Source: Qipengyuania intermedia (GTDB lineage Bacteria; Pseudomonadota; Alphaproteobacteria; Sphingomonadales; Sphingomonadaceae). From it: 64,000 nt of DNA. The stretch lies in NCBI RefSeq assembly GCF_019711615.1, contig NZ_JAIGNS010000001.1, positions 1,178,001 through 1,242,000 on the forward strand, given 5' to 3'. Position numbers and translations under genes: made by a program. The notes under the pieces were generated by a model, which saw only the letters and a program-made list of their open reading frames with translations, ran no database searches and had not been told where the DNA came from. Of this stretch, positions 18,832-29,484 are shown piece after piece; the first letter of the stretch is position 1; each line of letters opens with the position of its first letter.

Positions 18832-20268
18832 CTACCGCGGCAGTTCGCTGACCCCCATCAGTTCCTCGTCCACCGCGCGGGCGCACTGGCGGCCTTCGCG
18901 TATGGCCCAGACGACCAGGCTCTGGCCGCGGCGCATGTCGCCGCAGGCGAAAACGTGCGGCTCGCTGGTGGCGTAGCGGTTGGTGTCTGCCTTTACATTG
19001 CCGCGCGCATCCAGTTCCACGCCCGCCCGGTCGAGCAGGCCGCGGCGCTTGGGGCCGGTGAAGCCCATGGCGAGGAGGATGAGGTCGGCCTTGAGCGTGA
19101 ACTCACTGCCCTCGACCTCGACCATGCGGCCGTCTTTCCATTCGACGCGCACGCATTCGAGGCCCGCGACATCGCCGCCATCCTCGATCACGCGCTTGGT
19201 CAAGACAGCCCAGTCACGCTCCGCGCCTTCCTCGTGGCTGGAGGAGGTGCGCAGCTTGAGCGGCCAGTCGGGCCAGGTCAGCGCCTTGTCTTCCTTTTCC
19301 GGCGGCTTGGGCATGATTTCCAGCTGCGTGATGCTGGCCGCGCCCTGGCGGTTGGACGTGCCCACGCAGTCGGAACCCGTATCGCCGCCGCCGATCACGA
19401 TGACATGCTTGCCGGTCGCCGTCAGGCTGCCGCGCGGAGCGGCGCGCACTTCGTCGTCGCCAGCATTGCGCTTGTTCTGCTGGGTCAGGAATTCCATCGC
19501 GAAGCGCACCCCGGACAATTCGGCGCCCGGAATGTCGAGCATCCGCGCTTCTTCAGCACCGCCCGCAAGGACCACCGCGTCGAAATTCTCCTTCAGCGCC
19601 TCGAAGCTGACTTCCACGCCAACTTCGCTGGAAGTGCGGAACTGGACGCCCTCGGCCTCCATCTGCACCGCCCGGCGGTTGATGAGGTGCTTTTCCATCT
19701 TGAAGTCGGGAATGCCGTAACGCAGCAGGCCGCCGATCCGGTCCGACTTCTCGAACACGGTCACGGCATGGCCGGCGCGCGCCAATTGCTGCGCGGCGGC
19801 GAGGCCTGCGGGACCGGAGCCGATCACCGCGACCGACTTGCCGGTCTGCTTTTCGGGCACCTGCGGCTTGATCCAGCCTTCCTGCCAACCCTTGTCGACG
19901 ATCGCGCATTCGATCGACTTGATGGTCACCGGGCTGTCCACGATGTTGAGCGTGCAGGCCGCCTCGCACGGGGCGGGGCAGATGCGGCCGGTAAATTCGG
20001 GGAAGTTGTTGGTCGAGTGCAGCACTTCGAGCGCGTTCTTCCAGTCGTCTTCGTAGACGAGGTGGTTCCAGTCCGGGATGATGTTGTTCACCGGACAGCC
20101 GTTGTGACAATAGGGAATGCCGCAATTCATGCAGCGCGCGGCCTGGCGCTTGAGCGCGTCGGGGCTCTGCGGGAGGGTGAATTCCTTGTAGGTCTTCAGC
20201 CGTTCTTCGGGTGCGACGTATTCACGCTCTTCGCGATCATACTCGAGGAAACCTGTTTCCTTGCCCAT
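18832..20268 (-). CDS. gltD: Glutamate synthase (NADPH) small subunit
   Basis: Passes electrons from NADPH through FAD and 4Fe-4S clusters to the large subunit for glutamate formation. The 478-residue protein has the N-terminal cluster cysteines C46, C49, C54 and C58 in [15 protein letters not shown], the FAD loop [15 protein letters not shown] (~147), and the NADPH loop [15 protein letters not shown] in the middle. Its ATG (20268) shares a base with the gltB TAA stop, so translation is coupled and a stoichiometric complex is expected. Confidence 0.97.
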   Translation of the reverse strand: MGKETGFLEYDREEREYVAPEERLKTYKEFTLPQSPDALKRQAARCMNCGIPYCHNGCPVNNIIPDWNHLVYEDDWKNALEVLHSTNNFPEFTGRICPAPCEAACTLNIVDSPVTIKSIECAIVDKGWQEGWIKPQVPEKQTGKSVAVIGSGPAGLAAAQQLARAGHAVTVFEKSDRIGGLLRYGIPDFKMEKHLINRRAVQMEAEGVQFRTSSEVGVEVSFEALKENFDAVVLAGGAEEARMLDIPGAELSGVRFAMEFLTQQNKRNAGDDEVRAAPRGSLTATGKHVIVIGGGDTGSDCVGTSNRQGAASITQLEIMPKPPEKEDKALTWPDWPLKLRTSSSHEEGAERDWAVLTKRVIEDGGDVAGLECVRVEWKDGRMVEVEGSEFTLKADLILLAMGFTGPKRRGLLDRAGVELDARGNVKADTNRYATSEPHVFACGDMRRGQSLVVWAIREGRQCARAVDEELMGVSELPR

Positions 20269-23200
20269 TATTCTGCAGCCTCCATTGCCGCCTGCTCGCG
20301 CTCTTCCTCGAGCGACTTGAGCGCGCGCGCGTAATCGCGCGGCATTACCTTGCGGAAGTTTTTCAGTTCGTTCGACCAGTCGTCAAGCAGCGCCTTGGCG
20401 CGTGCCGACCCGGTGTGAAGATGATGCCGCTCGACCAGGATCTTGAGCCGCTCCGCATCGTGGTAGAGCGGATCGCCCATGCCTGCATCGTCGACCGTCT
20501 GGGCGCGTTGCTGGGGATGGCCCCAGCTCCTTTCGGCGCCTTCGCCGTCGCCCGGCGTCACGGCGAGGACATCGACCTGCGCATGGTTGACCAGCGCGTC
20601 GAAAGCACCTTGCGGATCGTAGACATAGGCGATGCCGCCGCTCATGCCGGCTGCGACATTGCGGCCGGTCTTGCCGAGCACGCAGACCACGCCGCCGGTC
20701 ATGTATTCCAGCGCATGGTCGCCGGTCCCTTCGACCACGGCAACCGCACCCGAATTGCGCACGGCGAAGCGTTCGCCCGCAACGCCTGCGAAATAGGCTT
20801 CGCCCGCGATCGCGCCGTAGAGGACGGTATTACCGACGATGATATTGTCGGTCGGATCGCGCGAGACGCCTTCGGGCGGCCTGACGACGATGCGCCCGCC
20901 GGACAGGCCCTTGCCGACATAATCGTTGGCATCGCCGGTCAGGCTCATGGTCACACCATGCGCGAGCCATGCGCCGAAGCTCTGTCCGGCAACGCCCTTG
21001 AGGTCGATGCGGATCGTGTCCTGCGGCAGGCCGGCATGGCCGTATGCTTCCGCGATACGGCCGGACAGCATGGTGCCGACAGTGCGGTTCACATTGCGGA
21101 TATCGCGCGAAATCTGGACGGCCTGCCCGCTTTCGATGGCAGGCTTGCACGCCTCGATAAGCTCGACATCCATGGCTGCGCCAAGGCCGTGATCCTGCGT
21201 TTCGGTGTGGTGCAGCGACCTGCCTTCTTCGAGCGGGACCTCGTGGAGGATGCGCTTCAGGTCGACGCCGTGCGCCTTCCAGTGGCGACGTACGCGGCGC
21301 ATGTCGACACGGTCCACGCGGCCGACCATTTCCTCGACCGTGCGGAAGCCCATTTCCGCCATGATCTGGCGCAGTTCTTCGGCCACGAAGAAGAAGTAGT
21401 TGATGACGTGTTCGGGCGTGCCGGTGAACCGCTTGCGCAGCACCGGGTCCTGCGTGGCGACGCCGACGGGACAGGTGTTGAGGTGGCACTTCCTCATCAT
21501 GATGCAGCCCGCCGCGATCAGCGGGGCAGTGGCAAAACCGAACTCGTCCGCGCCCAGCAGCGCACCGATGGCCACGTCCCGGCCCGTGCGCAGGCCGCCG
21601 TCGACCTGCACCGCGATACGGCTGCGCAAATCGTTGAGAAGGAGCGTCTGCTGCGTTTCGGCAAGGCCGATTTCCCACGGGGATCCGGCATGGGTCAGAC
21701 TGGTTAGCGGCGATGCGCCGGTGCCGCCCTCATAGCCCGAGATGGTGAGGTGGTCGGCCTTCGACTTGGAGACACCCGCGGCAACCGTGCCGACGCCGAC
21801 CTCGGACACCAGCTTCACCGAAATGCGCGCTTCGGGCTGCACGTTCTTGAGGTCGTGGATCAGCTGCGCGAGATCCTCGATCGAATAGATGTCGTGGTGC
21901 GGCGGGGGCGAGATGAGGCCCACGCCCGGCGTCGAATGGCGCACCTTGCCGATGCGCTTGTCGACCTTGTGGCCGGGCAGCTGTCCGCCTTCGCCGGGCT
22001 TTGCACCCTGCGCCATCTTGATCTGGATATCGTCCGAGTTGACGAGATATTCCGTCGTCACGCCGAAACGGCCCGAGGCCACCTGCTTGATGCGGCTGCG
22101 CATGGAATCGCCATTCGGCAGCGGCTGGAAGCGCTCCGGCTCCTCGCCGCCTTCGCCGGTGTTCGAACGCCCGCCGAGGCGGTTCATCGCGATGGCGAGG
22201 GTCGAATGCGCTTCATGGCTGATCGAGCCGAAGCTCATCGCGCCGGTGCTGAAGCGCTTGACGATGTCGGCCGCCGGCTCGACTTCGGACAGGTCGAGCG
22301 GACGCTCGGCCTTCTTCAGTTCCATCAGTCCGCGAATGGTGAGCAGCCTTTCGGACTGCTCGTTCACGCTCCTGGCGAACTCCTCGTAATTCTTGGGATC
22401 GCTGCCGCGCACGGCGTGCTGCAAATTGGCGATGTTCTGCGGGGTCCAGGCGTGGTCTTCGCCGCGGATGCGGTACTGGTAGATACCGCCCACATCCAGC
22501 ATCCCCTTGTAGAGCGGACTGTCTCCGAACGCCTGCGCGTGACGGCGCACGGTTTCTTCCGCCACCTCGGCAAGGCCGATGCCCTCGATCGTGGTCGCGG
22601 TGCCGGTGAAATAGGTCTCTATGAAGTCGCTCGACAGGCCGACCGCGTCGAAGATCTGCGCGCCGCAATAGGATTGGTAGGTCGAGATGCCCATCTTGGA
22701 CATGACCTTTAAGATGCCCTTGCCGACCGCCTTGACGAAGTTCTTCTGCACATCGCCAGCGTCGAGTTCGGGCATTTTGCGCGCGCGCAAATCTTCCAGC
22801 GTTTCGAAGGCGAGGTAGGGATTGATCCCTTCCGCGCCATAGCCTGCCAGCGCGCAGAAATGATGGACTTCACGCGCTTCGCCGGTCTCGATGACGAGGC
22901 CGGTCTGCATGCGGAGGCCCTGCCGCACGAGCTGGTGATGCACGGCCGCAGTCGCCAGCAGCGCAGGCATGGCGATGCGGTCCGGCCCCTGGCCCCGGTC
23001 CGACAGGATCAGGATATTGGCATCGCCAAGCACGGCCTCGGTCGCGGCCCAGCACATTTCCTTCAGCGCCATGGCGAGGCCATCCGCGCCGGTGCTGGCG
23101 TCCCAGGTGATGTCGATCGTCGCGGTACGGAAAGCCCCATCGAGAGCCACGCCGACCGAGCGGATTTTCGCCAGGTCGTCGTTTGTGAGGATCGGCTGCT

Positions 23201-24929
23201 TGACCTCAAGGCGCTTGTGCGTACCCCCGTCCCGGCCGAGCAGGTTGGGGCGCGGGCCGATCATGGACAGCAGGCTCATCACCAGTTCCTCGCGGATCGG
23301 GTCGATCGGCGGGTTGGTGACCTGCGCGAAGTTCTGCTTGAAGTAATCGTAGAGCAGGCGGCTCTTCTGGCTCAGCACGGCAATGGGCGTGTCGGTGCCC
23401 ATCGACCCGATCGGATCCTCGCCATTCGCGGCCATCGGCTCGAGGAAGCGCTGGATGTCTTCCTGCGTGTAGCCGAACGCCTGCTGGCGGTGGAGCAGCG
23501 CGATATCGCTTTGCGGGATCTCGGACAGGTCCGGCTCGATATGGTCGAGGTCTTCGAGCTTGTACTGCGCCTTCTCCAGCCACGCCTCATATGGTTCGGC
23601 AGCGGCGAGGCCGGCCTTCAGTTCCTCGTCCTCGACGATGCGGCCCTGCTCGAGATCGATCAGCAGCATCTTGCCCGGCTGAAGGCGCCATTTGCGGGTG
23701 ATGTCTTCCTCGGCGAAGGGCAGCACGCCGCTCTCCGAGGCGAGCACGACGAGGTCGTCCTTGGTGGTGCAATAGCGCGCAGGGCGTAAGCCGTTGCGGT
23801 CGAGGCAGGCGCCGATCTGGCGGCCATCGGTGAAGCATACGGCGGCAGGGCCGTCCCACGGCTCCATCAGGGCGGCATGATATTCGTAGAACGCACGGCG
23901 CGCCGGATCCATCTGCTCGTTCTTCGCCCAGGCTTCGGGCATGAGCATCATCATCGCGTGCGCAAGATCGTATCCGCCGGTCAGCAGCAGCTCGAGCGCA
24001 TTGTCGAGGCAGGCCGTGTCCGACTGGCCATGCGGGATCAGCGGCCACATCTTGTCGAGGTCGGCGCCCAGCAGTTCGCTTTCCATCGTGCGGCGGCGCG
24101 CTTCCATCCAGTTCACATTGCCGCGAACCGTGTTGATTTCCCCGTTGTGCGCCATGAAGCGATAGGGGTGGGCAAGCCGCCAGCTGGGGAAAGTGTTGGT
24201 GCTGAACCGCTGGTGCACGAGGCCGAGCGCGCTGACGCAATCGGGATCGCGCAAATCGTCGTAAAAGCTGCCGACCTGGTTCGCCAGCAGCAGGCCCTTG
24301 TAGACCACGGTGCGGCTGGAGAAGCTCGGGATATAGGCCTTGCTCAGGCCAGGAATGCCGTGCTTGTCTTCCAGCGCGGCGAGCGGGTTCAGCGTCTGCT
24401 TGCGGATCACCACGAGCTTGCGTTCGAAGGCGTTGCGATCGACGCAGTTCTGGCCGCGCGCGATCACGCACTGGCGAATGACCGGCATGGAATCGACCAC
24501 TGCCTTGCCCAGCCCGTCGAGCGTGACGGGCACGTCGCGCCAGCCGACCACGCGCTGGCCTTCCTTTTCGGCGAAGCGTTCAAGCTGCTTCTCGACGAAT
24601 TCGCGCGCCTCGTCCTGTTGCGGAAGGAAGCACATGGCGACGGCGTAATCGCCTTCTTCGGGCAGGTCGTGCCCGTGCGCCTTTGCCCATTTGCGGATCA
24701 GCGGGTCTGGCGTCTGGATGAGGATGCCCGCGCCGTCGCCCAGCAGCGGGTCCGCGCCCACCGCGCCGCGATGGTCGAGATTGGCAAGGATCGTCAGCGC
24801 CTGCGTAATGATGTCGTGGCTCTTCTCGCCCTTGATGTGCGCCACCATGCCGACGCCGCACGCGTCGTGCTCATTGGCAGAATCGTACAAGCCCTGGGGG
24901 GCGGGAAAAGAAGAATGCGGAACCTGCAT
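20268..24929 (-). CDS. gltB: Glutamate synthase (NADPH) large subunit
   Basis: Converts glutamine and 2-oxoglutarate to two glutamates. The 1553-residue protein has an N-terminal class II amidotransferase domain whose catalytic Cys24 (EHDACGVG) is exposed after propeptide removal. The FMN/synthase domain contains the 3Fe-4S cysteine motif CHLNTCPVG, and the C-terminal GXGXG beta-helix follows ([21 protein letters not shown]). ATG 24929 gives a 23-residue propeptide, in the normal range; the frame is open for 60 more codons upstream without family likeness. GGAGGA lies about 12 bp before the ATG. The 265 bp upstream (24930-25194) hold the promoter region; I see no clear hexamers. Confidence 0.97.
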   Translation of the reverse strand: MQVPHSSFPAPQGLYDSANEHDACGVGMVAHIKGEKSHDIITQALTILANLDHRGAVGADPLLGDGAGILIQTPDPLIRKWAKAHGHDLPEEGDYAVAMCFLPQQDEAREFVEKQLERFAEKEGQRVVGWRDVPVTLDGLGKAVVDSMPVIRQCVIARGQNCVDRNAFERKLVVIRKQTLNPLAALEDKHGIPGLSKAYIPSFSSRTVVYKGLLLANQVGSFYDDLRDPDCVSALGLVHQRFSTNTFPSWRLAHPYRFMAHNGEINTVRGNVNWMEARRRTMESELLGADLDKMWPLIPHGQSDTACLDNALELLLTGGYDLAHAMMMLMPEAWAKNEQMDPARRAFYEYHAALMEPWDGPAAVCFTDGRQIGACLDRNGLRPARYCTTKDDLVVLASESGVLPFAEEDITRKWRLQPGKMLLIDLEQGRIVEDEELKAGLAAAEPYEAWLEKAQYKLEDLDHIEPDLSEIPQSDIALLHRQQAFGYTQEDIQRFLEPMAANGEDPIGSMGTDTPIAVLSQKSRLLYDYFKQNFAQVTNPPIDPIREELVMSLLSMIGPRPNLLGRDGGTHKRLEVKQPILTNDDLAKIRSVGVALDGAFRTATIDITWDASTGADGLAMALKEMCWAATEAVLGDANILILSDRGQGPDRIAMPALLATAAVHHQLVRQGLRMQTGLVIETGEAREVHHFCALAGYGAEGINPYLAFETLEDLRARKMPELDAGDVQKNFVKAVGKGILKVMSKMGISTYQSYCGAQIFDAVGLSSDFIETYFTGTATTIEGIGLAEVAEETVRRHAQAFGDSPLYKGMLDVGGIYQYRIRGEDHAWTPQNIANLQHAVRGSDPKNYEEFARSVNEQSERLLTIRGLMELKKAERPLDLSEVEPAADIVKRFSTGAMSFGSISHEAHSTLAIAMNRLGGRSNTGEGGEEPERFQPLPNGDSMRSRIKQVASGRFGVTTEYLVNSDDIQIKMAQGAKPGEGGQLPGHKVDKRIGKVRHSTPGVGLISPPPHHDIYSIEDLAQLIHDLKNVQPEARISVKLVSEVGVGTVAAGVSKSKADHLTISGYEGGTGASPLTSLTHAGSPWEIGLAETQQTLLLNDLRSRIAVQVDGGLRTGRDVAIGALLGADEFGFATAPLIAAGCIMMRKCHLNTCPVGVATQDPVLRKRFTGTPEHVINYFFFVAEELRQIMAEMGFRTVEEMVGRVDRVDMRRVRRHWKAHGVDLKRILHEVPLEEGRSLHHTETQDHGLGAAMDVELIEACKPAIESGQAVQISRDIRNVNRTVGTMLSGRIAEAYGHAGLPQDTIRIDLKGVAGQSFGAWLAHGVTMSLTGDANDYVGKGLSGGRIVVRPPEGVSRDPTDNIIVGNTVLYGAIAGEAYFAGVAGERFAVRNSGAVAVVEGTGDHALEYMTGGVVCVLGKTGRNVAAGMSGGIAYVYDPQGAFDALVNHAQVDVLAVTPGDGEGAERSWGHPQQRAQTVDDAGMGDPLYHDAERLKILVERHHLHTGSARAKALLDDWSNELKNFRKVMPRDYARALKSLEEEREQAAMEAAE

Positions 24930-25194
24930 GCGCCGAGGCGTCCTCCAACCGAACCCGTCTCCATTGCCGACCGAAGGGAAGGACAGAGGCGGGTAAAAAT
25001 GTCGCAGCGCCGCATCTGGCACTGCCAAAATTTCGCGAACCATCCCTTTGCAGGTACGAAACCGCTTTTGCAATGGCCCGGACGGGTAGCAAAATTTCAC
25101 GCGGCCCAAGTTTTAGGGCGTTTTACCGCATTGCAGCATGGAGGAATTCGTATCCGCGCGCGGCTGACGTAGCGGCAGCGGCGCGTGCGCAGGC

Positions 25195-25938
25195 TCAGTC
25201 GGCCTTGCCGACCCGGCCCAGCTTGTCGAGCGCGCTACGCAACGCCGCCTGCGGATCCTGTGCCGATTCGCCGCCATCGCGTTCCGCCTCGCGGCGCAGG
25301 AAGGAGATGACCTGCTCCGTGTCCTCGTCCTGCGGCGGCGCGGTCGCGGCGGCCTTGTGCGCTTCGAGCGCAGCGGCAAGACGCCCGGTCAGCTGGTCGA
25401 GGGACAGCTCTTCGGCGGCGCGCACTTCGGGTGTTTCACGCTCCTGCGGCACTTCGACGGGCATGGCTTCTTCGGCAGTCTCGACTTCGAATTCGTCCGC
25501 TTCGTCGATCTCGGTGAACTCTGCGGTTTCCGTGATCGCAATGCCGTCCTCGCCGAGATCTTCGCGAGCCGAGAGCACGCGGCTTCGCGTCGGTTCCTCG
25601 TCCACGACCGGGCCGGTGGCTTCGTCGTCGGCCCACTCGTCCGCGGGATACGCATCGCCCTTCCTCGCGAGACGTGCCGCCAGGATCAGGCCGAACACCA
25701 GGCCGACGAGTGCAGCCACACCTGCGACCGCAGCGAAACCGGCCATGCCTACCGGCGCTTCGAAATAGGGGTGGAGGCCCGCAAGCCCGGTCCGCGCGAA
25801 ATAGTAATCGCGTGTCGCGGGGGCCATCACGTAAAGCACGCCCAGCGTGCCCGCGCCGAGCAGGAAGGCGAACCACAATCCCACCAGGGGGCGGAACCAT
25901 GCGCGCTGCGTCATGCTGGTTTCTTCGGTATAGCTCAT
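25195..25938 (-). CDS. Hypothetical two-helix membrane protein with acidic C-terminal domain
   Basis: A 247-residue protein I cannot assign to a named family. Two membrane helices (about residues 17-38 and 61-86) flank a short external loop (APATRDYYFARTGLAGLHPYFEAP). The remaining ~150 residues are cytoplasmic and highly acidic (many Glu/Asp) before a C-terminal helix with basic residues. Its ATG overlaps the stop of the upstream glycosyltransferase (ATGA, 25935-25938), so the two are co-translated and probably act together at the inner membrane. A second ATG at 25914 is an alternative start. The role is unknown. Confidence 0.75.
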   Translation of the reverse strand: MSYTEETSMTQRAWFRPLVGLWFAFLLGAGTLGVLYVMAPATRDYYFARTGLAGLHPYFEAPVGMAGFAAVAGVAALVGLVFGLILAARLARKGDAYPADEWADDEATGPVVDEEPTRSRVLSAREDLGEDGIAITETAEFTEIDEADEFEVETAEEAMPVEVPQERETPEVRAAEELSLDQLTGRLAAALEAHKAAATAPPQDEDTEQVISFLRREAERDGGESAQDPQAALRSALDKLGRVGKAD

Positions 25939-27167
25939 GCCTGCTTCATTCCCGTTCGCTTCGGCTTTGCCGCTTCTACCAGCGCCGAGTAAATCTCGCG
26001 ATAACGCGCCACATTGCGTCCCCAGTCGTGATGCGCGGCGACGTGTTCGCGGCCCGCTTTGCGCATGACATCCCACTCTTCGCGGCGGTCGATCAGTCCT
26101 GCGAGGGCGCTTGCGATTGCTGCCGGATCGTCGGGCGCGAACAGCACGCCGGTGACGCCGTCCTCGATCAGTTCGCGGTGACCGCCGACATCGCTTGCCG
26201 CGACGATCCGGCGCTGGGCCATGGCTTCGAGCGGTTTGAGCGGGGTGACCAGGTCGGTCAGGCGCGATTTCTTGCGCGGATAGGCGAGAAGGTCGATCAG
26301 CGAATAATAACGATCCACTTCGTGATGCGGTACGCGCCCGGTGAAGACGATCGCCTCGGCTGCGGGAGAGGCGGCAGCCTGCGCCCGCACGGCCCCTTCG
26401 CGCGGCCCTCCGCCGACCAGCAAGAGCCGCGCTTCGGGATGTCGGTCCCGCAAACCGGGCATGGCGGCGATCAGGTCGTCGAGCCCTTCGTAATCATAGA
26501 AGCTGCCGATGAAGCCGATCACCGGACCATCCCCAAGGCCGAGTTGTGCGCCGAGGGCATTGTCGCGCTGGCGCGGCTCTCCGAAAAGCGAAAGGTCGAC
26601 GCCGTTGGGAGAAAGCCTGATCTTGGCCGCGTCATGGCCCCGTCCGGCGAGGTCGCTGCGCAGGCCTTCGCAGATAGTGAAGACCGCATCGGCGCGTTTG
26701 ACCACGCGGTTTTCCAGCGCCCGCGTCAGGCGATATTTCGCCGAGCCTTGTGTGCCCGTCCCGTTGCCGACTGCGGCATCTTCCCAGAACGCACGGATTT
26801 CGTAGACGAAGGGCACGCCGATCGACCTCGCGGCCTTCAGGCCGGCCATGCCGCACAGCGCCGGCGAATGCGCATGGATGATGTCGGGACGCCATTGGGC
26901 GGCGACCTTCTCGATCGTTCTCCTCAGCGCCGCGACTTCACGCAATTCGCGCGCGACCGGAGGCCCCGACGCGGTGCCCGGCGTGCGATGGAAGGTCAGC
27001 CCGTCCACCTCCTCGACGCCTGGTCCATCTGCGACATGGCGCTGACCGGTCACTGCCCGCACCTCGCATCCGGCCGCCTGCAGGCTCTTGAGGATGGCGC
27101 GCGTGCGGAAGGTATAGCCCGAATGGAGCGGCAGCGAGTGGTCGAGGATGTGGAGGACCCGTGTCAT
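25935..27167 (-). CDS. Family 4-type glycosyltransferase, exosortase-A-system-associated
   Basis: A 410-residue GT-B glycosyltransferase. The N-terminus (RVLHILDHSLPLHSGYTFRTRAI) is the signature of the group that travels with exosortase A / PEP-CTERM loci, as I recall it (TIGR04063). The donor-binding half shows GFIGSFYDYEGLDDLI, VPHHEVDRYYSLID and KPLEAMAQRR, the last resembling the E-x7-E region of GT4 enzymes. ATG 27167 follows a strong AGGAGGGCGAT site. It is divergent from the ligase gene and its neighbouring small ORF. It probably adds a sugar to a lipid-linked exopolysaccharide or glycan precursor; the exact sugar is unknown. Confidence 0.85.
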   Translation of the reverse strand: MTRVLHILDHSLPLHSGYTFRTRAILKSLQAAGCEVRAVTGQRHVADGPGVEEVDGLTFHRTPGTASGPPVARELREVAALRRTIEKVAAQWRPDIIHAHSPALCGMAGLKAARSIGVPFVYEIRAFWEDAAVGNGTGTQGSAKYRLTRALENRVVKRADAVFTICEGLRSDLAGRGHDAAKIRLSPNGVDLSLFGEPRQRDNALGAQLGLGDGPVIGFIGSFYDYEGLDDLIAAMPGLRDRHPEARLLLVGGGPREGAVRAQAAASPAAEAIVFTGRVPHHEVDRYYSLIDLLAYPRKKSRLTDLVTPLKPLEAMAQRRIVAASDVGGHRELIEDGVTGVLFAPDDPAAIASALAGLIDRREEWDVMRKAGREHVAAHHDWGRNVARYREIYSALVEAAKPKRTGMKQA

Positions 27168-27268
27168 TATCGCCCTCCTGTGACACAACAGGCTTAACGA
27201 CGCGTCAACCCTGTGCTGTTACCGGGTGACACGCCGTTTGGCGGATAACGGGCGGACCATAAGCTAGC

Positions 27269-27439
27269 GTGATCGACTATTTCGCCATTTTTCTGACCCA
27301 CGGGCTGATCATGCTCGTGTGCTGGCGACTGCTTGCGCGCGAGGATCTCGACGATCCGCAGGCAGCGCCGCCGGTCGAGGGCAAGAGAGGCGCTCGCGGG
27401 CGCCGCGCGCGCCGGAAAGGAAGCGGCGGCGATGTTTGA
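27269..27439 (+). CDS. Possible small membrane protein upstream of and overlapping the ligase gene
   Basis: A 56-residue reading frame opening with GTG 27269. Residues 1-22 (IDYFAIFLTHGLIMLVCWRLL) form a plausible membrane helix; the tail is very basic (GKRGARGRRARRKG). Its TGA lies 8 bp inside the ligase gene (GATGTTTGA), the kind of overlap used for translational coupling. The intergenic gap would otherwise be 264 bp, unusual in this compact region. No strong ribosome-binding site precedes the GTG. It is too small for confident calling and should be compared with related genomes. Confidence 0.5.
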   Translation: MIDYFAIFLTHGLIMLVCWRLLAREDLDDPQAAPPVEGKRGARGRRARRKGSGGDV

Positions 27440-28814
27440 CATCCTCATCCTCGCCTTCCTGGCCGTGCTCGTGGTGATGGGCCTGCGCAAGCCCTTCATC
27501 TGGGTGCTCGCCTATATGTATGTCGACATCGTCGTCCCGCAGCAGGTCGGATACGTGTTCCTGCCCGACCTCAAGATATCGCTGATCACGTTCATCCTGG
27601 CGTTCGCCGGGTGGATCCTGTTCGACAACAAGAAGGGCACGCAGTTTTCTTCACGGCAGGGCATCCTGCTGGCCTTCCTGCTCTGGTGCGGCTTCACCAC
27701 CATGATCGCGCAATTTCCCGAAAGCGCGGCGTCCAAATGGGCCTGGGTCTGGAAGTCGATGCTCTTCGCACTGTTCCTGCCGCTGGTCCTGCGCACGCGA
27801 TTGCGCCTCGAAGCGGCAGTCTATGTGAGCGTGCTATCGCTGGCGACCATCGTGATTTCGGGCGGCATCAAGACGCTTCTGACTGGTGGCGGCTACGGCG
27901 TGCTGGTCACGCTTTCGGCGAGCAATTCGGGCATTTACGAAGGCAGCACGCTGTCGACCGTAACCATCGCCTGCATCCCACTGGTCTGGTGGCTCGCCAT
28001 GCACGGCACGATCCTTCCCGCCCGCACGAAAAGCGCGATTTTCCTCGCCGTAGCGCTCACGGGCGCATCGCTGCTCATCCCGATCGGCACGCAGGCGAGG
28101 ACCGGGCTGCTGTGCATCGCGTTTCTCGGCCTGCTCCTGCTGCGCTCGGTGCCGAACAAGTTTGCCTTCGGTGCAGCTGCGGGCCTGATGGTGCTGATCT
28201 CGATCCCCTTTCTGCCGCAATCCTTCCAGGAGCGCATGGGTACGATCGCCAATTACCAGGCCGACCAGTCCGCTTCGACGCGCCTCCAGGTCTGGGACTG
28301 GACGCTCGATTATGTCGCGGAAAATCCCATCGGTGGCGGTTTCGACGTCTATCTCGCCAATTCCTTCACCTATGAGACGGTCGAGACGATCCGCGAAGGC
28401 AATGTCGAGCGCACCGAGCGCAGGGAGGTGACCGAATCCCGACGCGCCTTCCATTCCAGCTATTTCGAAGTGCTGGGCGAACAGGGGGTCTTCGGCTTCC
28501 TCCTGTGGATCCTCCTCCACGCGACAGGACTGGTTGCGATGGAGCGCCTGCGCAGGCGTGGGCGGGCGTCTGACGATCCGGAACTGCAGCGGTGGGGAAC
28601 GCTCGCCAATGCTCTCCAGCAGGTGCAACTGGTCTACCTGTTCGGCGCTCTGTTCGTCGGGGTGGCGTACCAGCCCTTCATCATGACGGTGCTCGCCATG
28701 CAGATGGCGCTGACCGGGCTGGTGGTGCAGGGCGACCGGCGCGAGAATCAGCGCGAGCGCAAGAAACGCCTCGCCGCCCGGCGCGAACACGGACGCGAAG
28801 CGGCGTCGTCATAA
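27432..28814 (+). CDS. Putative O-glycosylation/polysaccharide ligase, exosortase-A-associated (O-antigen ligase-like)
   Basis: A 460-residue integral membrane protein with about ten helices and one large external loop (residues ~285-360, containing STRLQVWDWTLDYVAENPIGGGFDVY...SRRAFHSSYFEVLGEQG). That loop pattern, with the H-S-x-Y-F-E-x-L-G-E-x-G motif, is typical of Wzy/WaaL-type ligases. The N-terminus (FDILILAFLAVLVVMGLRKPFIWVLAYMYVDIVVPQ) matches the subgroup linked to exosortase A (TIGR03097, recalled). ATG 27432 was chosen because the hydrophobic N-terminus begins there. It likely polymerises or transfers a lipid-linked glycan at the outer face of the inner membrane. Confidence 0.82.
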   Translation: MFDILILAFLAVLVVMGLRKPFIWVLAYMYVDIVVPQQVGYVFLPDLKISLITFILAFAGWILFDNKKGTQFSSRQGILLAFLLWCGFTTMIAQFPESAASKWAWVWKSMLFALFLPLVLRTRLRLEAAVYVSVLSLATIVISGGIKTLLTGGGYGVLVTLSASNSGIYEGSTLSTVTIACIPLVWWLAMHGTILPARTKSAIFLAVALTGASLLIPIGTQARTGLLCIAFLGLLLLRSVPNKFAFGAAAGLMVLISIPFLPQSFQERMGTIANYQADQSASTRLQVWDWTLDYVAENPIGGGFDVYLANSFTYETVETIREGNVERTERREVTESRRAFHSSYFEVLGEQGVFGFLLWILLHATGLVAMERLRRRGRASDDPELQRWGTLANALQQVQLVYLFGALFVGVAYQPFIMTVLAMQMALTGLVVQGDRRENQRERKKRLAARREHGREAASS

Positions 28815-28973
28815 CGCGTCCGCGCGCGCCGCATCGCTGCCCGGCCCGCAGTCCCCCCATGCCGTAACGGCAGCTTTCCGGCAGTTGCACAGCCTTTCTC
28901 CATGCGCCATGAGTCCGCGCGCAAATGCGATGTGGAGTCGCGTAATTCAGCAAGTTTTCGAGGAGAGCGAGCA

Positions 28974-29423
28974 ATGACCCCCCAGGACGTAGCAGCCAAG
29001 GTCGGCGAACAGGTCGGCACCAGCGAATGGGTCGAAATGAGCCAGGAGCGCATCAACCAGTTTGCCGATGCGACCGGTGACCACCAGTTCATCCACGTCA
29101 ACGAGGAAGCGGCCAAGATGACGCCGTTCGGCGGCACGATCGCGCACGGCTTCCTGACGCTTTCGATGATCCCCTACCTCACCGCGAACAGCGATGTCCC
29201 GCGCGTCGACGGGATCAAGATGGCCGTCAATTACGGCGGCAACAAAACCCGCTTCATCAACCCCGTTCGCTCGGGCAAGAAGATCCGCGGCCACTGGAAG
29301 CTGCTCGAAATGACCGAGAAGCGCCCCGGCCAGTGGCAGCAGACGATGGAGATCACCATCGAGATCGAAGGCGAGGACAAGCCCGCCCTGATCTGCGAAT
29401 GGATGACCATGTACTTCGTCTGA
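28974..29423 (+). CDS. MaoC-family (R)-specific enoyl-CoA hydratase
   Basis: A 149-residue single hot-dog-fold hydratase that should add water to trans-2-enoyl-CoA to give (R)-3-hydroxyacyl-CoA. The active-site pair Asp36 and His41 sits in FADATGDHQFIHV, followed by TPFGGTIAHGFLTLS, the standard hydratase-2 motif. ATG 28974 follows GAGGAGAG. The thiolase gene begins 61 bp downstream on the same strand. The product could feed polyhydroxyalkanoate synthesis or bypass steps of fatty-acid oxidation; the sequence does not decide between them. Confidence 0.88.
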   Translation: MTPQDVAAKVGEQVGTSEWVEMSQERINQFADATGDHQFIHVNEEAAKMTPFGGTIAHGFLTLSMIPYLTANSDVPRVDGIKMAVNYGGNKTRFINPVRSGKKIRGHWKLLEMTEKRPGQWQQTMEITIEIEGEDKPALICEWMTMYFV

Positions 29424-29484
29424 TTTCTTTCCCCTCCCCGGGAGAAACAGACGTTCAACGACCAGATAGATTTAAGGAATGACC

